Source: Streptomyces massasporeus (GTDB taxonomy: Bacteria; Actinomycetota; Actinomycetes; Streptomycetales; Streptomycetaceae). From it: 64,000 nucleotides of DNA. A program made the position numbers and the translations under genes. Shown in pieces: positions 24,401-31,993 of the stretch. Where the stretch lies: contig NZ_BMSE01000006.1 in the NCBI RefSeq assembly GCF_014648995.1, forward strand, positions 124,001-188,000. The letters are read 5' to 3'. The notes below the pieces were generated by a model that saw only the letters and a program-made list of their open reading frames with translations, did not search any database and was not told the DNA's origin. Numbering within the stretch: position 1 is the first letter of the stretch; each line of letters opens with the position of its first letter.

Positions 24401-25730
24401 CCTCGCGCAGTTCCGTGGTGGTCAGCGGCCCGAGCACCATGTGCCGGTGCTGGAGCGCGTCGGCCAGCTCGGGGTACCGCAGGCAGCGGTCGTAGAAGTC
24501 GGCGCGTATGCCCAGCACCACGATCGCCGGGGCCGGTTCGCCTGGGCCGGGGGGCGAGCAGGCGGCGTGCAGGACCTCGACGAAGGTACGCCGGTCCGCC
24601 TCGTCGGGGCAGAGGGTGAACGTCTCCTCGAACTGGTCCACGATGACGACCGGCCGGGCTCCGGAGGGGTCCACGCGTCGGGCCCAGGCGGAGACGGCGA
24701 CGCGGACGGCTTCGGGGGAGGGCGGGACGGTGGTGAAGGGCGACTCGTTGGTGGAGGGAGGGGCGTCGGGTTCCGGGGCGGTTGGGTGTCCGGGCTGCTG
24801 CGGGGCTAGGTCGCCTGTGGGGGAGGGCCCCGGACGCTCCGTGGGGGAAGGCCGGGGTCGCTCCGCGAGGGAGGCCCCGGAAGATCCGGGTCGCTCTGCG
24901 GGGGTGGCGTCGGATCCCACTGCCTCGGGCCGCGCCGGGGCTTTCCCGGTCGGGATCGAGGCCGGGACGACGGCCGCCAGCTCGGGGATGCACCGGCTCA
25001 GTTCCGCCAGCGGATCGCCGCCCGGTACGAGCTGCACGACCTCTCGCGCCCGCCCGCCCCCGTCGGCGTTCCCATGGCCGCTCCCATCGCCGTCGCCGTC
25101 GTCACCTCGCAGCGCGCCCTCCCGCAGGGCGGGCACCAGACCGGCGTTCAGCAGCGAGGACTTCCCCGCCCCCGACGCGCCCACGAGCATGACCAGCCCG
25201 CCGGCCCCCGCGACGGCCCCCAGCTGGGTGACGAGCGCGTCCGTGCTCCGCTCCCGGCCGAAGAACCACCGGGCGTCCTCGCGTCGGTAGGAGGCCAGCC
25301 CCCGGTACGGGCACACCCCGCCGGGCGCGGACGCGGTCTCGTCCGCGGACCGCTGCCCGTCCTCGGCGGCGGACGCGGACCCCGCGGGACGCTCGCCGAC
25401 CGGGTCGGCCACCGCGCTCTCCCACAGCCGCTGCCACTGGCCGAGGTCGTACAGACCGGGGGAGACCGGAGTCGGCCGCGAGCGCCGCGCGTCGGGGATC
25501 AGCACGTGCAGCACCGCAGCCAGGGCGGGGAACTGGGCGGGCACGTTCCGGGCCCGGCGCCAGTCGCTGATGCGCTGGGCGGACACCCGCACGGGCCGAC
25601 CGCGTTCGTCGACGCGCTGAAGCCGGACGACCGCCTCGGACACCCGCTTGAGGGGAGGGTTTCCGGCTTCCTTGTACAGCAGTGCGAGGCGTTCCGCGAA
25701 GGCGGTGCGTGCCCCCGAGTCGGAACTCAA
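21477..25730 (-). CDS. nSTAND ATPase with membrane anchor and 14 WD40 repeats
   Basis: 1417 residues; TTG start with AAGGAG 8 bases upstream. Order: HTH-like N-terminal region (~20-85, VRVSAQRISDWRRARNVP); nSTAND NTPase from ~145 (PYRGLASYRREDARWFFGRE), Walker A GASGAGKSS, a low-complexity Pro/Glu insertion (~260-330), Walker B VVIVDQFEETF, sensor region and winged-helix ITHEALLHAWPRL; one transmembrane helix (~690, RRIIWISRGAVATLVVLAMV); then 14 WD repeats, enough for two seven-bladed propellers (repeats 7-10 degenerate). STAND proteins are ligand-triggered oligomerising switches; here propellers should face outside or the periplasm-like space. It may be a signal sensor or a conflict protein; no effector enzyme is adjacent. 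Confidence 0.9.
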   Translation of the reverse strand: MSSDSGARTAFAERLALLYKEAGNPPLKRVSEAVVRLQRVDERGRPVRVSAQRISDWRRARNVPAQFPALAAVLHVLIPDARRSRPTPVSPGLYDLGQWQRLWESAVADPVGERPAGSASAAEDGQRSADETASAPGGVCPYRGLASYRREDARWFFGRERSTDALVTQLGAVAGAGGLVMLVGASGAGKSSLLNAGLVPALREGALRGDDGDGDGSGHGNADGGGRAREVVQLVPGGDPLAELSRCIPELAAVVPASIPTGKAPARPEAVGSDATPAERPGSSGASLAERPRPSPTERPGPSPTGDLAPQQPGHPTAPEPDAPPSTNESPFTTVPPSPEAVRVAVSAWARRVDPSGARPVVIVDQFEETFTLCPDEADRRTFVEVLHAACSPPGPGEPAPAIVVLGIRADFYDRCLRYPELADALQHRHMVLGPLTTTELREAVTGPAKAVGLELEPGLAELIVREVSTDGPRGAHDAGVLPLLSHALLATWQRRKAGRLTLAGYRAAGGIQGAVAATAERAWTGLDPAARTAARLLLLRLVRLGEDTQATRRRGTRRQLAEESTDPGKTEESLEALVRARLVTLDAETVEITHEALLHAWPRLRDWIDEDRQGNLLRQRLEEDGRAWEESNRDASLLYRGSRLEQAHGWARSAGDTFLTRSAVEFLAASVRLRRRIIWISRGAVATLVVLAMVAVGSAVVAWKQRDEAVFEQVLAQSDRVQDTDPSLSAQLDLVAHGLRPDDKGANSRLISIVNAPLSTPLSGHTGAVYLTTFSPNGRILATASYDRTVRLWDVADPKRPKPLGKPLTGHTSWVSSAVFSPDGRTLASASDDGTVRLWDVSDPGHPKSLGKPLTGHDGTIYLIAFSPDGRTLASAGDDHTVRLWSTADPRRPRALGEPLTGHTAAVRSVAFGPDGRTLAAGGDDGTIRLWDVSDPGRPVPAGTPLTGHTATVHSVAFGPDGRTLASGSADGTVQLWNMAGPGRPAAIGAPLTGHTGPVWSVAFSPDGNMLAAASADSTASLWKVSDPEYPSQVGGPLAGSSGEMYALGFSPDGRTLATGAGDNKVRLWSLPTSDMTGRTGVFRPDGRLLATAARDGRIRLWDVRRPGRPVRLGEPFRPGKGDVRSLEFSPDGRTLAVVTGDRVVELWNLGDPERPVRHGSPAPLHIRYADPLAFSPDGQVLATAYDDRTIQLWNVGDPARPRPLGKPLAGHKGYVNHLVFSPDGRTLASGSADGTIRLWNVTAPGRTALIGKPLRGHLGAVNALAYSRDGRTLASAGDDNSVRLWDISDPAEASQQARLTGHTEAVVSLTFSRDGRTLASGGNDSTVRLWNVSDPSHATAIGQSMSPNSKTGTFLAFSPNSHMLGVSSGADTIRLWNLDVGTAVRRICSMTRGVLTQDTWREYLPRLSYDPPCDS

Positions 25731-26133
25731 GGTCTCAGCTCCTTACTTCCACGCCTGGACGTCCGGACCGGAAAACTCACTCTATATGGCTGACCTGCGG
25801 CAATACCGTCCGCCAGGTGCCGGAACCTCCTCCTCCGTGGCCGGAAATGGCAGGATCCGGACGCAGCAGAGCACCCATCCGGTCAGCTTCCGTCCGAGTC
25901 GGACGACGGCAGCTCCACCGTTCGGTACCGGTCCCCACGAGGGGAGGGACCGGTGCCGGACGACGTGGTGAGCCTCCTCGGCGGACCCCGCCCCGCAACC
26001 CCGACAGGTCCCGCTCCGCCACCCCGGCGGACCCTGTTCTCGCACCGACGAACCCGGTCGACCGACCCTGGATAACTGACGACCCGTCAGCTATGGTCGC
26101 CCTGCCGTACCGCTTTTGGAGCGATGTACAGGG
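25731..26133. other. Divergent promoter region
   Basis: 403 bases between the leftward WD40 gene and the rightward 26134 gene. It contains the CTGAC operator at 26076. A GGTACCGG/CCGGTGCC-type inverted repeat with GGTCCC/GGGACC arms is near 25920-25955. No gene is supported. Confidence 0.5.
26076..26090. promoter_or_regulatory. Candidate operator shared with the ChsH-like operon
   Basis: CTGACGACCCGTCAG: 5-bp arms CTGAC/GTCAG around a 5-base centre, matching 12 of 15 positions with 17872-17886 (CTGACTGTCCGTCAG). It lies 44 bases before the 26134 start, ahead of the ferredoxin gene. The shared site suggests one TetR-type regulator for both loci. Confidence 0.55.
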
Positions 26134-26634
26134 GTGAGCGCAGTGGAGTCACGTCCCGAGAGCCCACGACCGCAGGGTGCTCCGCGCTGGGTCGCGATGT
26201 TCTACCGTCCGGCCACGGGCTCCTGGCGGACGGCCGCGCAATCGCCCCACCGCACGCCCGTGCTGTACGCCCTCGGCGAGATGACCCAGACCCTGCGCGC
26301 ACGGGGCGACGAGGTGACGGTCGCCCTCTGGGGACCGAGGGACGGCGCATGGCACCGCTTCGACACCCCGCAGCACCGGACCACCACTTCTCAGCCCATT
26401 CCCGAGCTGATTCCCGAGCCCGCCCCCGAGCGCTCCCCCGGCGAACCGGCCAAGCTGGCGGAACGGATGACCGGCCGCCGCCACCAGGTCCTCATGGCCG
26501 GCCTGACCAAGGCGGGCCTCTACGACCTCTCCCCCGAGGACGACACGACCGTCCAGGCCCTGGTCGAACGACTCGACGAGGCCGCCGTACGACGGGTCGC
26601 CCACTGGCTGGCGACCGCCGGAGGCACGCGGTGA
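26134..26634 (+). CDS. Hypothetical protein before ferredoxin
   Basis: 166 residues from a GTG at 26134 (GGAG 12 bases upstream; a second GTG 9 bases later is possible). N-terminal RWVAMFYRPATGSWRTAAQSPHRTPVLYALGEMTQTLRARGDEVTVALWGPRDG, Pro/Glu-rich centre (~85-105), and a helical C-terminus VLMAGLTKAGLYDLSPEDDTTVQALVERLDEAAVRRVAHWL. Soluble, no exported signal. Family not recognised. It follows the CTGAC operator and is 94 bases from the ferredoxin gene on the same strand. Confidence 0.7.
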   Translation: MSAVESRPESPRPQGAPRWVAMFYRPATGSWRTAAQSPHRTPVLYALGEMTQTLRARGDEVTVALWGPRDGAWHRFDTPQHRTTTSQPIPELIPEPAPERSPGEPAKLAERMTGRRHQVLMAGLTKAGLYDLSPEDDTTVQALVERLDEAAVRRVAHWLATAGGTR

Positions 26635-26728
26635 CCGGCCCGGTTCAGGCCGCGTCCCACTGGGCAGTCAACTCCCGACGGCCATGGCGTTCCTGGCCCC
26701 GATGCCGTCAGGAGGGGGACAAAGGGGC

Positions 26729-26956
26729 ATGAGGGTCTTCGTGGACCGCGACCTCTGCTACGGCTCCGCCGAGTGCGCCCACCGGGCCCCGGCGGTCTTC
26801 GACTTCGTCGACGGCTTCGGCGTCGTCCGCCCGGGCCGCGAGGAGACGGGCGAGGAGACGGGCGAGGACCCGTCGGTCCTGGAGGCGGTCGAGAAGTGCC
26901 CGAGCCAGGCGATCAGCATCACCCAGGCACCGCCACCGGCACCGGACAGGCCGTAG
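26729..26956 (+). CDS. 3Fe-4S ferredoxin, P450-partner type
   Basis: 75 residues; ATG after GGAGGGGG. Cysteine pattern DLCYGSAECAHRAP ... EKCPSQAI gives C-x5-C-...-CP, one cysteine short of the 4Fe-4S motif at the usual fourth position, hence a 3Fe-4S cluster as in SoyB/FdxD-type ferredoxins that pass electrons to cytochromes P450. An acidic insertion (EETGEETGEDP) precedes the last Cys. No P450 lies in this window, so its partner is elsewhere. The gene 9 bases downstream encodes a PIG-L deacetylase. Confidence 0.9.
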   Translation: MRVFVDRDLCYGSAECAHRAPAVFDFVDGFGVVRPGREETGEETGEDPSVLEAVEKCPSQAISITQAPPPAPDRP

Positions 26957-26965
26957 CGAGTACGG

Positions 26966-27728
26966 ATGCCGACACCGAGCCTGCTCGCGGTCTTCGCCCA
27001 TCCCGACGACGAGTCCCTGTCGGCGGGCGGTGTCCTCGCCCGTCACGCGTCCGAGGGTGCGCGCACGGCGGTCGTCACGGCGACCTGGTCGGCGGACACC
27101 CAGCGCGCCGCGGAACTGGCCGAGGCGCTCCGCATCCTGGGCGCGGGCACCCCGCGCATGCTGGGCTACGCCGACTCCCGGGTCCCGCACTCGGCTCAAG
27201 GCAGGCCCCCCCTGGTGCGCCGCCCCGCTGGACCAGACGGTGGGGGAACTGGTCGCACACCTCCGGGACTTCCGCCCGGAGATCGTCGTCACCCATGACG
27301 CCCACGGCGGCCCGACCGGCCACGAGGACCATGTGCACACCCACCGCGTGACCGCGCTCGCGGTCCATGCCGCCGGCCTGGAACGCCTCTATCCGGACGC
27401 GGGAAAGCCCTGGCAGCCGAGCGCCCTGTACCTGTCCACGCACCCCCACGCGGCGGTCGAGGCATGGGGCGGACACCTCGTCGCCGTCGGGAAGGCCCTG
27501 CGCACGGTCCCCGGTGAACGCGTCACCGCCACCGTCGACGTCACCCCCTGGCTGGACCGGAAGGTCGCGGCGATCCTGGCCCACCGCACGGAGGTGACGC
27601 GGGGAGCCGCGCCGGGCCTCGTCGCCGCCCTCCCCGCGCCCGAGCGGGAACGGCTGCTGGGCACGGAGTACTACACCCGCCACGACCTGACGCCGACGGC
27701 CACGGCGCAGACCGAGCTGCTCTCATAG
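26966..27728 (+). pseudogene. PIG-L/LmbE-family deacetylase with frameshift in a C7 run
   Basis: The protein reads cleanly in two frames. Frame 1 (26966 to ~27206) gives LLAVFAHPDDESLSAGGVLARHA with the zinc-binding AHPDDE, to MLGYADSRVPHSAQGRPP. Frame 2 continues WCAAPLDQTVGELVAHLRDFRPEIVVTHDAHGGPTGHEDHVHTHR with the third metal ligand, and runs to TAG at 27728. The switch is a +1 shift at seven consecutive C bases (27206-27212); six C bases would restore one 254-residue frame. PIG-L enzymes de-N-acetylate GlcNAc conjugates (mycothiol MshB/Mca relatives). Either a sequencing error, a recent inactivation, or a slippage-controlled gene. Stop overlaps the convergent gene by six bases. Confidence 0.85.
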
Positions 27729-28493
27729 AGCGGCCGAGGCCCCCCACCGAAGTCGGGACAGCGCCCTGGCCCTGGCCTCCACGACAGCCATCCGTACCTC
27801 GCGCTCGGCCCGGTCCACATGGGCCGCCTGGCCGGTCACCTGCCCGTCCCACTTCCGGTACAGCAGGCCCACCTCCCCCGAGAACCAGCCCCGGCTCACC
27901 GCGTTCAGCGCCAGCAACAGCCCCGTGTCCTCCGAGGCGGGCAGCGCCATCCAGCCGCCCAGGGCGAGCAGCAACTCCCGTCGCACGAACAGCGAGGCGG
28001 GATGCACCGGCGCGAGGAAGCCGTTCGCCTTCCAGTGCGCGAGCACCGCCCCGCGCTCGATCGGCCCCTGGTCCGGATCGCCCGGGAACCCGACGGTCGA
28101 CCCGTCGGGCAGGAGGTCGAGCACCCGGGACGTGGCCCATCCGAGGTCCGGGTCCCCTTCCAGCACGGCGAGATCCCGCGTGAGCACGCCCGGCGCCAAC
28201 TGGTCGTCGGCGTCGAGGACCTTCACGTACGCCCCGTCCCCGTGGGCCAGCGCCATGGTCCTCGCGACGCCGGGCCCCCCGGCCCGCCCCTGCCGGAACG
28301 TCACACGAGCGTCCCTCGGCACGTACGGCCCGACGTCCTTGCTCTCCCCGTCCTCCTGCACGACCCAGTGCCACTCCCAGTCCTCGGGAAGCCGCTGCGC
28401 GCACAACGACGCGTAGGCCTCCGGCAGGAACCGGGCATGGGGGCCGTGCACGGCGGTGACGACGACGATGCGCCGACTCACGGCGACGCTCAC
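27723..28493 (-). CDS. Family 2 glycosyltransferase
   Basis: 256 residues from the GTG at 28493 (GAAGGGTGG directly upstream); an upstream GTG at 28514 is weaker. GT-A fold: RRIVVVTAVHGPHARFLPEAYASLCAQ (nucleotide-binding start), WVVQEDGESKD, and KVLDADDQLAPGV with the D-x-D metal site. A C-terminal segment with SEDTGLLLALN supplies the catalytic-base position (ED). Cytoplasmic, no membrane helix. Sugar and acceptor unknown. Convergent with the PIG-L gene with overlapping stops. Confidence 0.87.
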   Translation of the reverse strand: MSVAVSRRIVVVTAVHGPHARFLPEAYASLCAQRLPEDWEWHWVVQEDGESKDVGPYVPRDARVTFRQGRAGGPGVARTMALAHGDGAYVKVLDADDQLAPGVLTRDLAVLEGDPDLGWATSRVLDLLPDGSTVGFPGDPDQGPIERGAVLAHWKANGFLAPVHPASLFVRRELLLALGGWMALPASEDTGLLLALNAVSRGWFSGEVGLLYRKWDGQVTGQAAHVDRAEREVRMAVVEARARALSRLRWGASAAL

Positions 28494-28533
28494 CCACCCT
28501 TCTCCGACCGGCACGCCCTGGTGATCGTAGTGC

Positions 28534-28914
28534 TCAGGGCGTGCCCGGCCGGCTGCCCAGTTCCACGACGAGGTGATAGCCGCCGGCCAGGTCGATCCCG
28601 GTCCGCTCGCGCAGCAGCTTGACCGCGGCGATCTGCCGGCCGCTGTCGAGCAGCGCGGTCAGCTCCCCGACCAGTGGAGCATCGAGCCGACGCAGGGCCT
28701 CCAGCGCCTGACCGCTGCTCGTGGGCAGCTCCTGCCCGTCGACCAGCAACTCCAGGGCCTCCCGAGCCGGTCCCCGCTTGAGCCACGAGTCCTTGCGCAA
28801 CCGCCGCACGGCCCTGCCCGCCCGCCCGTCCCGCGCCAGCCCTCTCGCCTCGTCCTGGGCCTCCTGCCCGACGGGGGTGATCATCGCGGCGGTCCGGGCC
28901 TTGGTGTTCGTCAT
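28534..28914 (-). CDS. Ribosomal protein bL12 C-terminal-domain-like protein
   Basis: 126 residues; ATG with AGGAG at 5 bases. Residues ~85-120 (GRQIAAVKLLRERTGIDLAGGYHLVVELGS) follow the L7/L12 C-terminal helix pattern (A-I-K-x-V-R-x-x-T-x-L-x-L-x-x-A-K-x-L-V-E), but the N-terminal dimerisation domain and hinge are replaced by a basic/acidic helical region (~1-80). It is therefore not the ribosomal stalk protein but a small relative. Such proteins are widespread in actinomycetes with no assigned job; they could bind translational GTPases. Sits between the glycosyltransferase and tRNA-Ser. Confidence 0.75.
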   Translation of the reverse strand: MTNTKARTAAMITPVGQEAQDEARGLARDGRAGRAVRRLRKDSWLKRGPAREALELLVDGQELPTSSGQALEALRRLDAPLVGELTALLDSGRQIAAVKLLRERTGIDLAGGYHLVVELGSRPGTP

Positions 28915-28986
28915 GGCACTCCTGGCGTCGTGGGGGGGGCTCACGCCTGAAGACGGCGCAGAGCCCGCCGCCGTTGCCCCACGCGT

Positions 28987-29017
28987 AAGGGGCGCCTCTC
29001 GGCGAGAGGCGCCCCTT
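28987..29017 (-). terminator. Terminator of tRNA-Ser(TGA)
   Basis: Perfect inverted repeat AAGGGGCGCCTCTC/GAGAGGCGCCCCTT with a 3-base loop, 25 bases past the tRNA 3' end. Confidence 0.8.
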
Positions 29018-29041
29018 CCGTACTGCCACATCTATGACCTG

Positions 29042-29128
29042 CGCGGAGGCGGTGGGATTTGAACCCACGGTGACATCGCTGCCACGACGGTTTTCAAGAC
29101 CGTTCCCTTCGGCCGCTCGGGCACGCCT
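29042..29128 (-). tRNA. tRNA-Ser (anticodon TGA)
   Basis: 87-nt class II tRNA: acceptor GGAGGCG/CGCCTCC, discriminator G, anticodon loop CTTGAAA, long variable arm and T-loop GTTCAAATCC. CCA not encoded. It reads UCA and UCG by wobble. Confidence 0.96.
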
Positions 29129-29193
29129 CCCCGCGCCGGCCGTGATCGGCGGCGCGGGGACAAGGGTAACGGGTCGGTGCGGGCGGGTGGGGG

Positions 29194-30621
29194 TCAGTTG
29201 TCGCCGACGCGGGAGCCGAGCGTGACGTCGACCGTGTGCTGCTTGCCGCCGCGCTCGTAGGTGATCGTGACCTTGTCACCGGGCTGGTGGGTCCAGATCT
29301 CGCCGATCAGCGTGGGGCCGGAGTCGATCACCCGGTCGTCGAGCTTGGTGATGACGTCGCCCGGCTTGAGGCCCGCCTTGGCGGCCGGGCCGCCCGGCTC
29401 GACCGGTGCCGCGCCGCCCGCGCCCTGGTCGGTGATCTGCGCGCCCTCGGAGCTGTCGTCCAGGGAGACGGACGCGCCGATCTTCGCGTACACCGGCTTG
29501 CCGTTCTTGATCAGCTCCTGGGCCACGTACTTGGCCTGGTTGATCGGGATGGCGAAGCCCAGGCCGATCGAGCCCGACTGACCGGTGCCGAAGCCGCCGT
29601 TGCCGGTGGACTGGATCGCGGAGTTGATGCCGATGACATTGCCCTGCGCGTCCAGCAGCGGACCGCCGGAGTTGCCCGGGTTGATCGAGGCGTCGGTCTG
29701 CAGGGCGCTCATGTACGACGCCTGGCTGCCGCTGCCGTCGCTGGAGGCCACCGGGCGGTTCTTGGCGCTGATGATGCCCGTCGTCACCGTGTCGGACAGG
29801 CCGAACGGGGCGCCGATCGCGATGGTCGAGTCGCCGACGGCCACCTTGTCCGAGTCGCCGAGGGTGAGCGGCTTCAGGTCGGAGGGGGCGTCCTTGAGCT
29901 TGATGACCGCCACGTCGTAGCCCTGCGCGTGACCGACGACCTCGGCGTCGTACTTCTTGCCGGTCGGGAAGGTCGCCGTGAGCTTGCCGCCGTCCACCGC
30001 GTCCGCCACCACGTGGTTGTTGGTGACGATGTGGCCCTGCTTGTCGAAGACGAAGCCCGTGCCGGTGCCGCCCTCGCCGCTGGTGCTCTCGGCCTCGATC
30101 GTGACCGTGCTCGGCAGCGCCTTGGCGGCGACACCCGCGGTCGTGCCCGGGTCGCGCTTGACGTCACCGCCGTTCGCGGAGGCCGAGACCGTCGTCGAGC
30201 CGGTGCTCTCGTCGTTGTCCTTCGCCAGCACATAGCCGAGCCCGCCTCCGAGGCCGCCCGCCACCAGGGCGGCCACCAGGACCGCGGCGACCAGGCCACC
30301 GCGACCGCGGCCGGACTTCGGCGCCGGCTGCTGGTACGACGAGCCCCAGCCGCCCGGGCCGGACCCGGAACCGCCGTCGCCGTAGGGGGCGGTCGGCGGC
30401 GGGGGCGGGGGCCAGGACGGGTCGGGGGCGGAAGAGGAGGCGCCGGGGTGGCCGGCGTCACCGGATGCGCCCTGCCCCTGGGGGGCCTGCCCCTGGGCGT
30501 CCTGCCCGTACGGCCCCTGGGGGGCCTGTGCCTGGGGCGCCGGAGCAGCGGGAGCGTCCACCGGCACGGGGGGTGCGGACGGGGCGGGGGGTACCGCGGT
30601 GCCCTCGTTCTCGGTGCTCAC
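29194..30621 (-). CDS. Membrane-anchored HtrA/DegP-type serine protease
   Basis: 475 residues from a GTG preceded by GGAGAGAAG. Residues 1-105 are a cytoplasmic Pro/Ala/Gln-rich disordered region; one transmembrane helix follows (~110-135, GLVAAVLVAALVAGGLGGGLGYVLA). Trypsin-like domain ~165-370 with the triad His (IVTNNHVV), Asp (YDVAVIKL) and Ser (NPGNSGGPLL). C-terminal PDZ ~385-465 (GGPAAKAGLKPGDVITKLDDRVI). It degrades or chaperones misfolded proteins on the outer face of the membrane. Divergent from the GDPD gene across 288 bases that include an AT-rich TTTATATAGG segment near 30791, a likely promoter. Confidence 0.94.
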   Translation of the reverse strand: MSTENEGTAVPPAPSAPPVPVDAPAAPAPQAQAPQGPYGQDAQGQAPQGQGASGDAGHPGASSSAPDPSWPPPPPPTAPYGDGGSGSGPGGWGSSYQQPAPKSGRGRGGLVAAVLVAALVAGGLGGGLGYVLAKDNDESTGSTTVSASANGGDVKRDPGTTAGVAAKALPSTVTIEAESTSGEGGTGTGFVFDKQGHIVTNNHVVADAVDGGKLTATFPTGKKYDAEVVGHAQGYDVAVIKLKDAPSDLKPLTLGDSDKVAVGDSTIAIGAPFGLSDTVTTGIISAKNRPVASSDGSGSQASYMSALQTDASINPGNSGGPLLDAQGNVIGINSAIQSTGNGGFGTGQSGSIGLGFAIPINQAKYVAQELIKNGKPVYAKIGASVSLDDSSEGAQITDQGAGGAAPVEPGGPAAKAGLKPGDVITKLDDRVIDSGPTLIGEIWTHQPGDKVTITYERGGKQHTVDVTLGSRVGDN

Positions 30622-30909
30622 AGCTTCTCTCCTAGATCCACGGCTGTTTTCCGGGTCGCACTCGGTCACGCTTTTCCACGCCGGTCGACGGGTCCGGCGC
30701 GCTGCAGTTGTGCTTGTCCCTTTGTATGCCGTCAGCTTTTCCCACAGGCCGTCAGAGCACCATAAGCGGTGCCTGTGCGTCCGCAGCCATTCTTTATATA
30801 GGTCATTACCGGCGAAAAGGATGCAATCCCAATGCCTCCGTCCGGACCTGTCCCACCGTCGAGTCCGTCCGACCGGACGCGTACCCGCACTCGGTGGCAC
30901 CATGACGCG

Positions 30910-31737
30910 GTGACCCACGCACGACAGCACGTGATTCAAGTCGTCGCCCACCGCGGAGCCTCCGAGGACGCCCCGGAACACACCCTGGCCGCGTACACCA
31001 AGGCGATCGAGGACGGCGCTGACGCCCTCGAATGCGATGTGCGCCTCACCGCCGACGGCCACCTGGTGTGTGTACACGACCGCCGGATCAACCGTACGTC
31101 CAACGGCCGCGGAGCGGTCTCCGCGCTGGAGCTCGCCGACCTCGCCGCTCTGGACTTCGGCTCCTGGAAGACGGGCGAGGCCTGGAAGGGACGCGACGAG
31201 GAACCCGACTGGGAGCACCGTCCGGAGGACCGCGAGGCGACCTCCGTCCTCACCCTGGAACGGCTGCTGGAACTCGTCGCCGACGCCGGGCGCCGTGTGG
31301 AACTGGCCATCGAGACCAAGCACCCCACACGCTGGGCGGGCCAGGTCGAGGACCGGCTGCTGGTCCTGCTGAGGCGGTTCGGCCTCGACGCCCCGGCCTC
31401 CGCGGAGGAGTCACAGGTACGGGTCATGAGCTTCTCCGCCCGCTCACTGCACCGCGTGCGTGCCGCCTCGCCGACCCTTCCGACGGTCTATCTGACGCAG
31501 TTCCTCTCACCCCGGCTGCGCGACGGACGGCTGCCCCCGGGCGTACGGATCGCCGGGCCCTCCATCCGGATCGTGCGCAACCACCCCACGTACATCGAGC
31601 GCCTGAAGCAGGCCGGACACCAGGTGCACGTGTGGACCGTGAACGAGCCCGGGGACGTGGACCACTGCGTCGGACTGGGCGTCGACGCCATCATCACCAA
31701 CCGCCCGCGCGCGGTGCTGGACCAGCTCGGCCGCTGA
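30910..31737 (+). CDS. Glycerophosphodiester phosphodiesterase
   Basis: 275 residues from a GTG; no clear RBS. TIM-barrel GDPD motifs in order: VVAHRGASEDAPEHTLAAYTKAIEDGADALECDVRLT (His-Arg and the Glu-x-Asp metal site), VCVHDRRINRTSNG (second catalytic His), AIETKHPTRW (Glu/Lys) and VHVWTVNEP near the end. No signal peptide, so probably cytoplasmic. It hydrolyses glycerophosphodiesters from phospholipid turnover to sn-glycerol-3-phosphate and an alcohol. Confidence 0.93.
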   Translation: MTHARQHVIQVVAHRGASEDAPEHTLAAYTKAIEDGADALECDVRLTADGHLVCVHDRRINRTSNGRGAVSALELADLAALDFGSWKTGEAWKGRDEEPDWEHRPEDREATSVLTLERLLELVADAGRRVELAIETKHPTRWAGQVEDRLLVLLRRFGLDAPASAEESQVRVMSFSARSLHRVRAASPTLPTVYLTQFLSPRLRDGRLPPGVRIAGPSIRIVRNHPTYIERLKQAGHQVHVWTVNEPGDVDHCVGLGVDAIITNRPRAVLDQLGR

Positions 31738-31993
31738 CGTCCGGCTCCCGCGCGCCCAACCTCTCAAGTCACACCAGAACCACGCACACCTCTTGACCCC
31801 GCGCCTCGACGGGCGGGATCCTCCCTTCTCGGCCACACCGATGAATTCCAGCCATGCGATTACAGGGAGTGCTCCGGCGCGTTCGGTCCGTATTCGCTCA
31901 TGGTGAATGCGTCACCGGACGTGGATTGGCCGGTTTCCGGTACAGGCCAATGGGGCATCCACACCGTGGCGTGGGGCGAAGGAGGTCTCGGGG

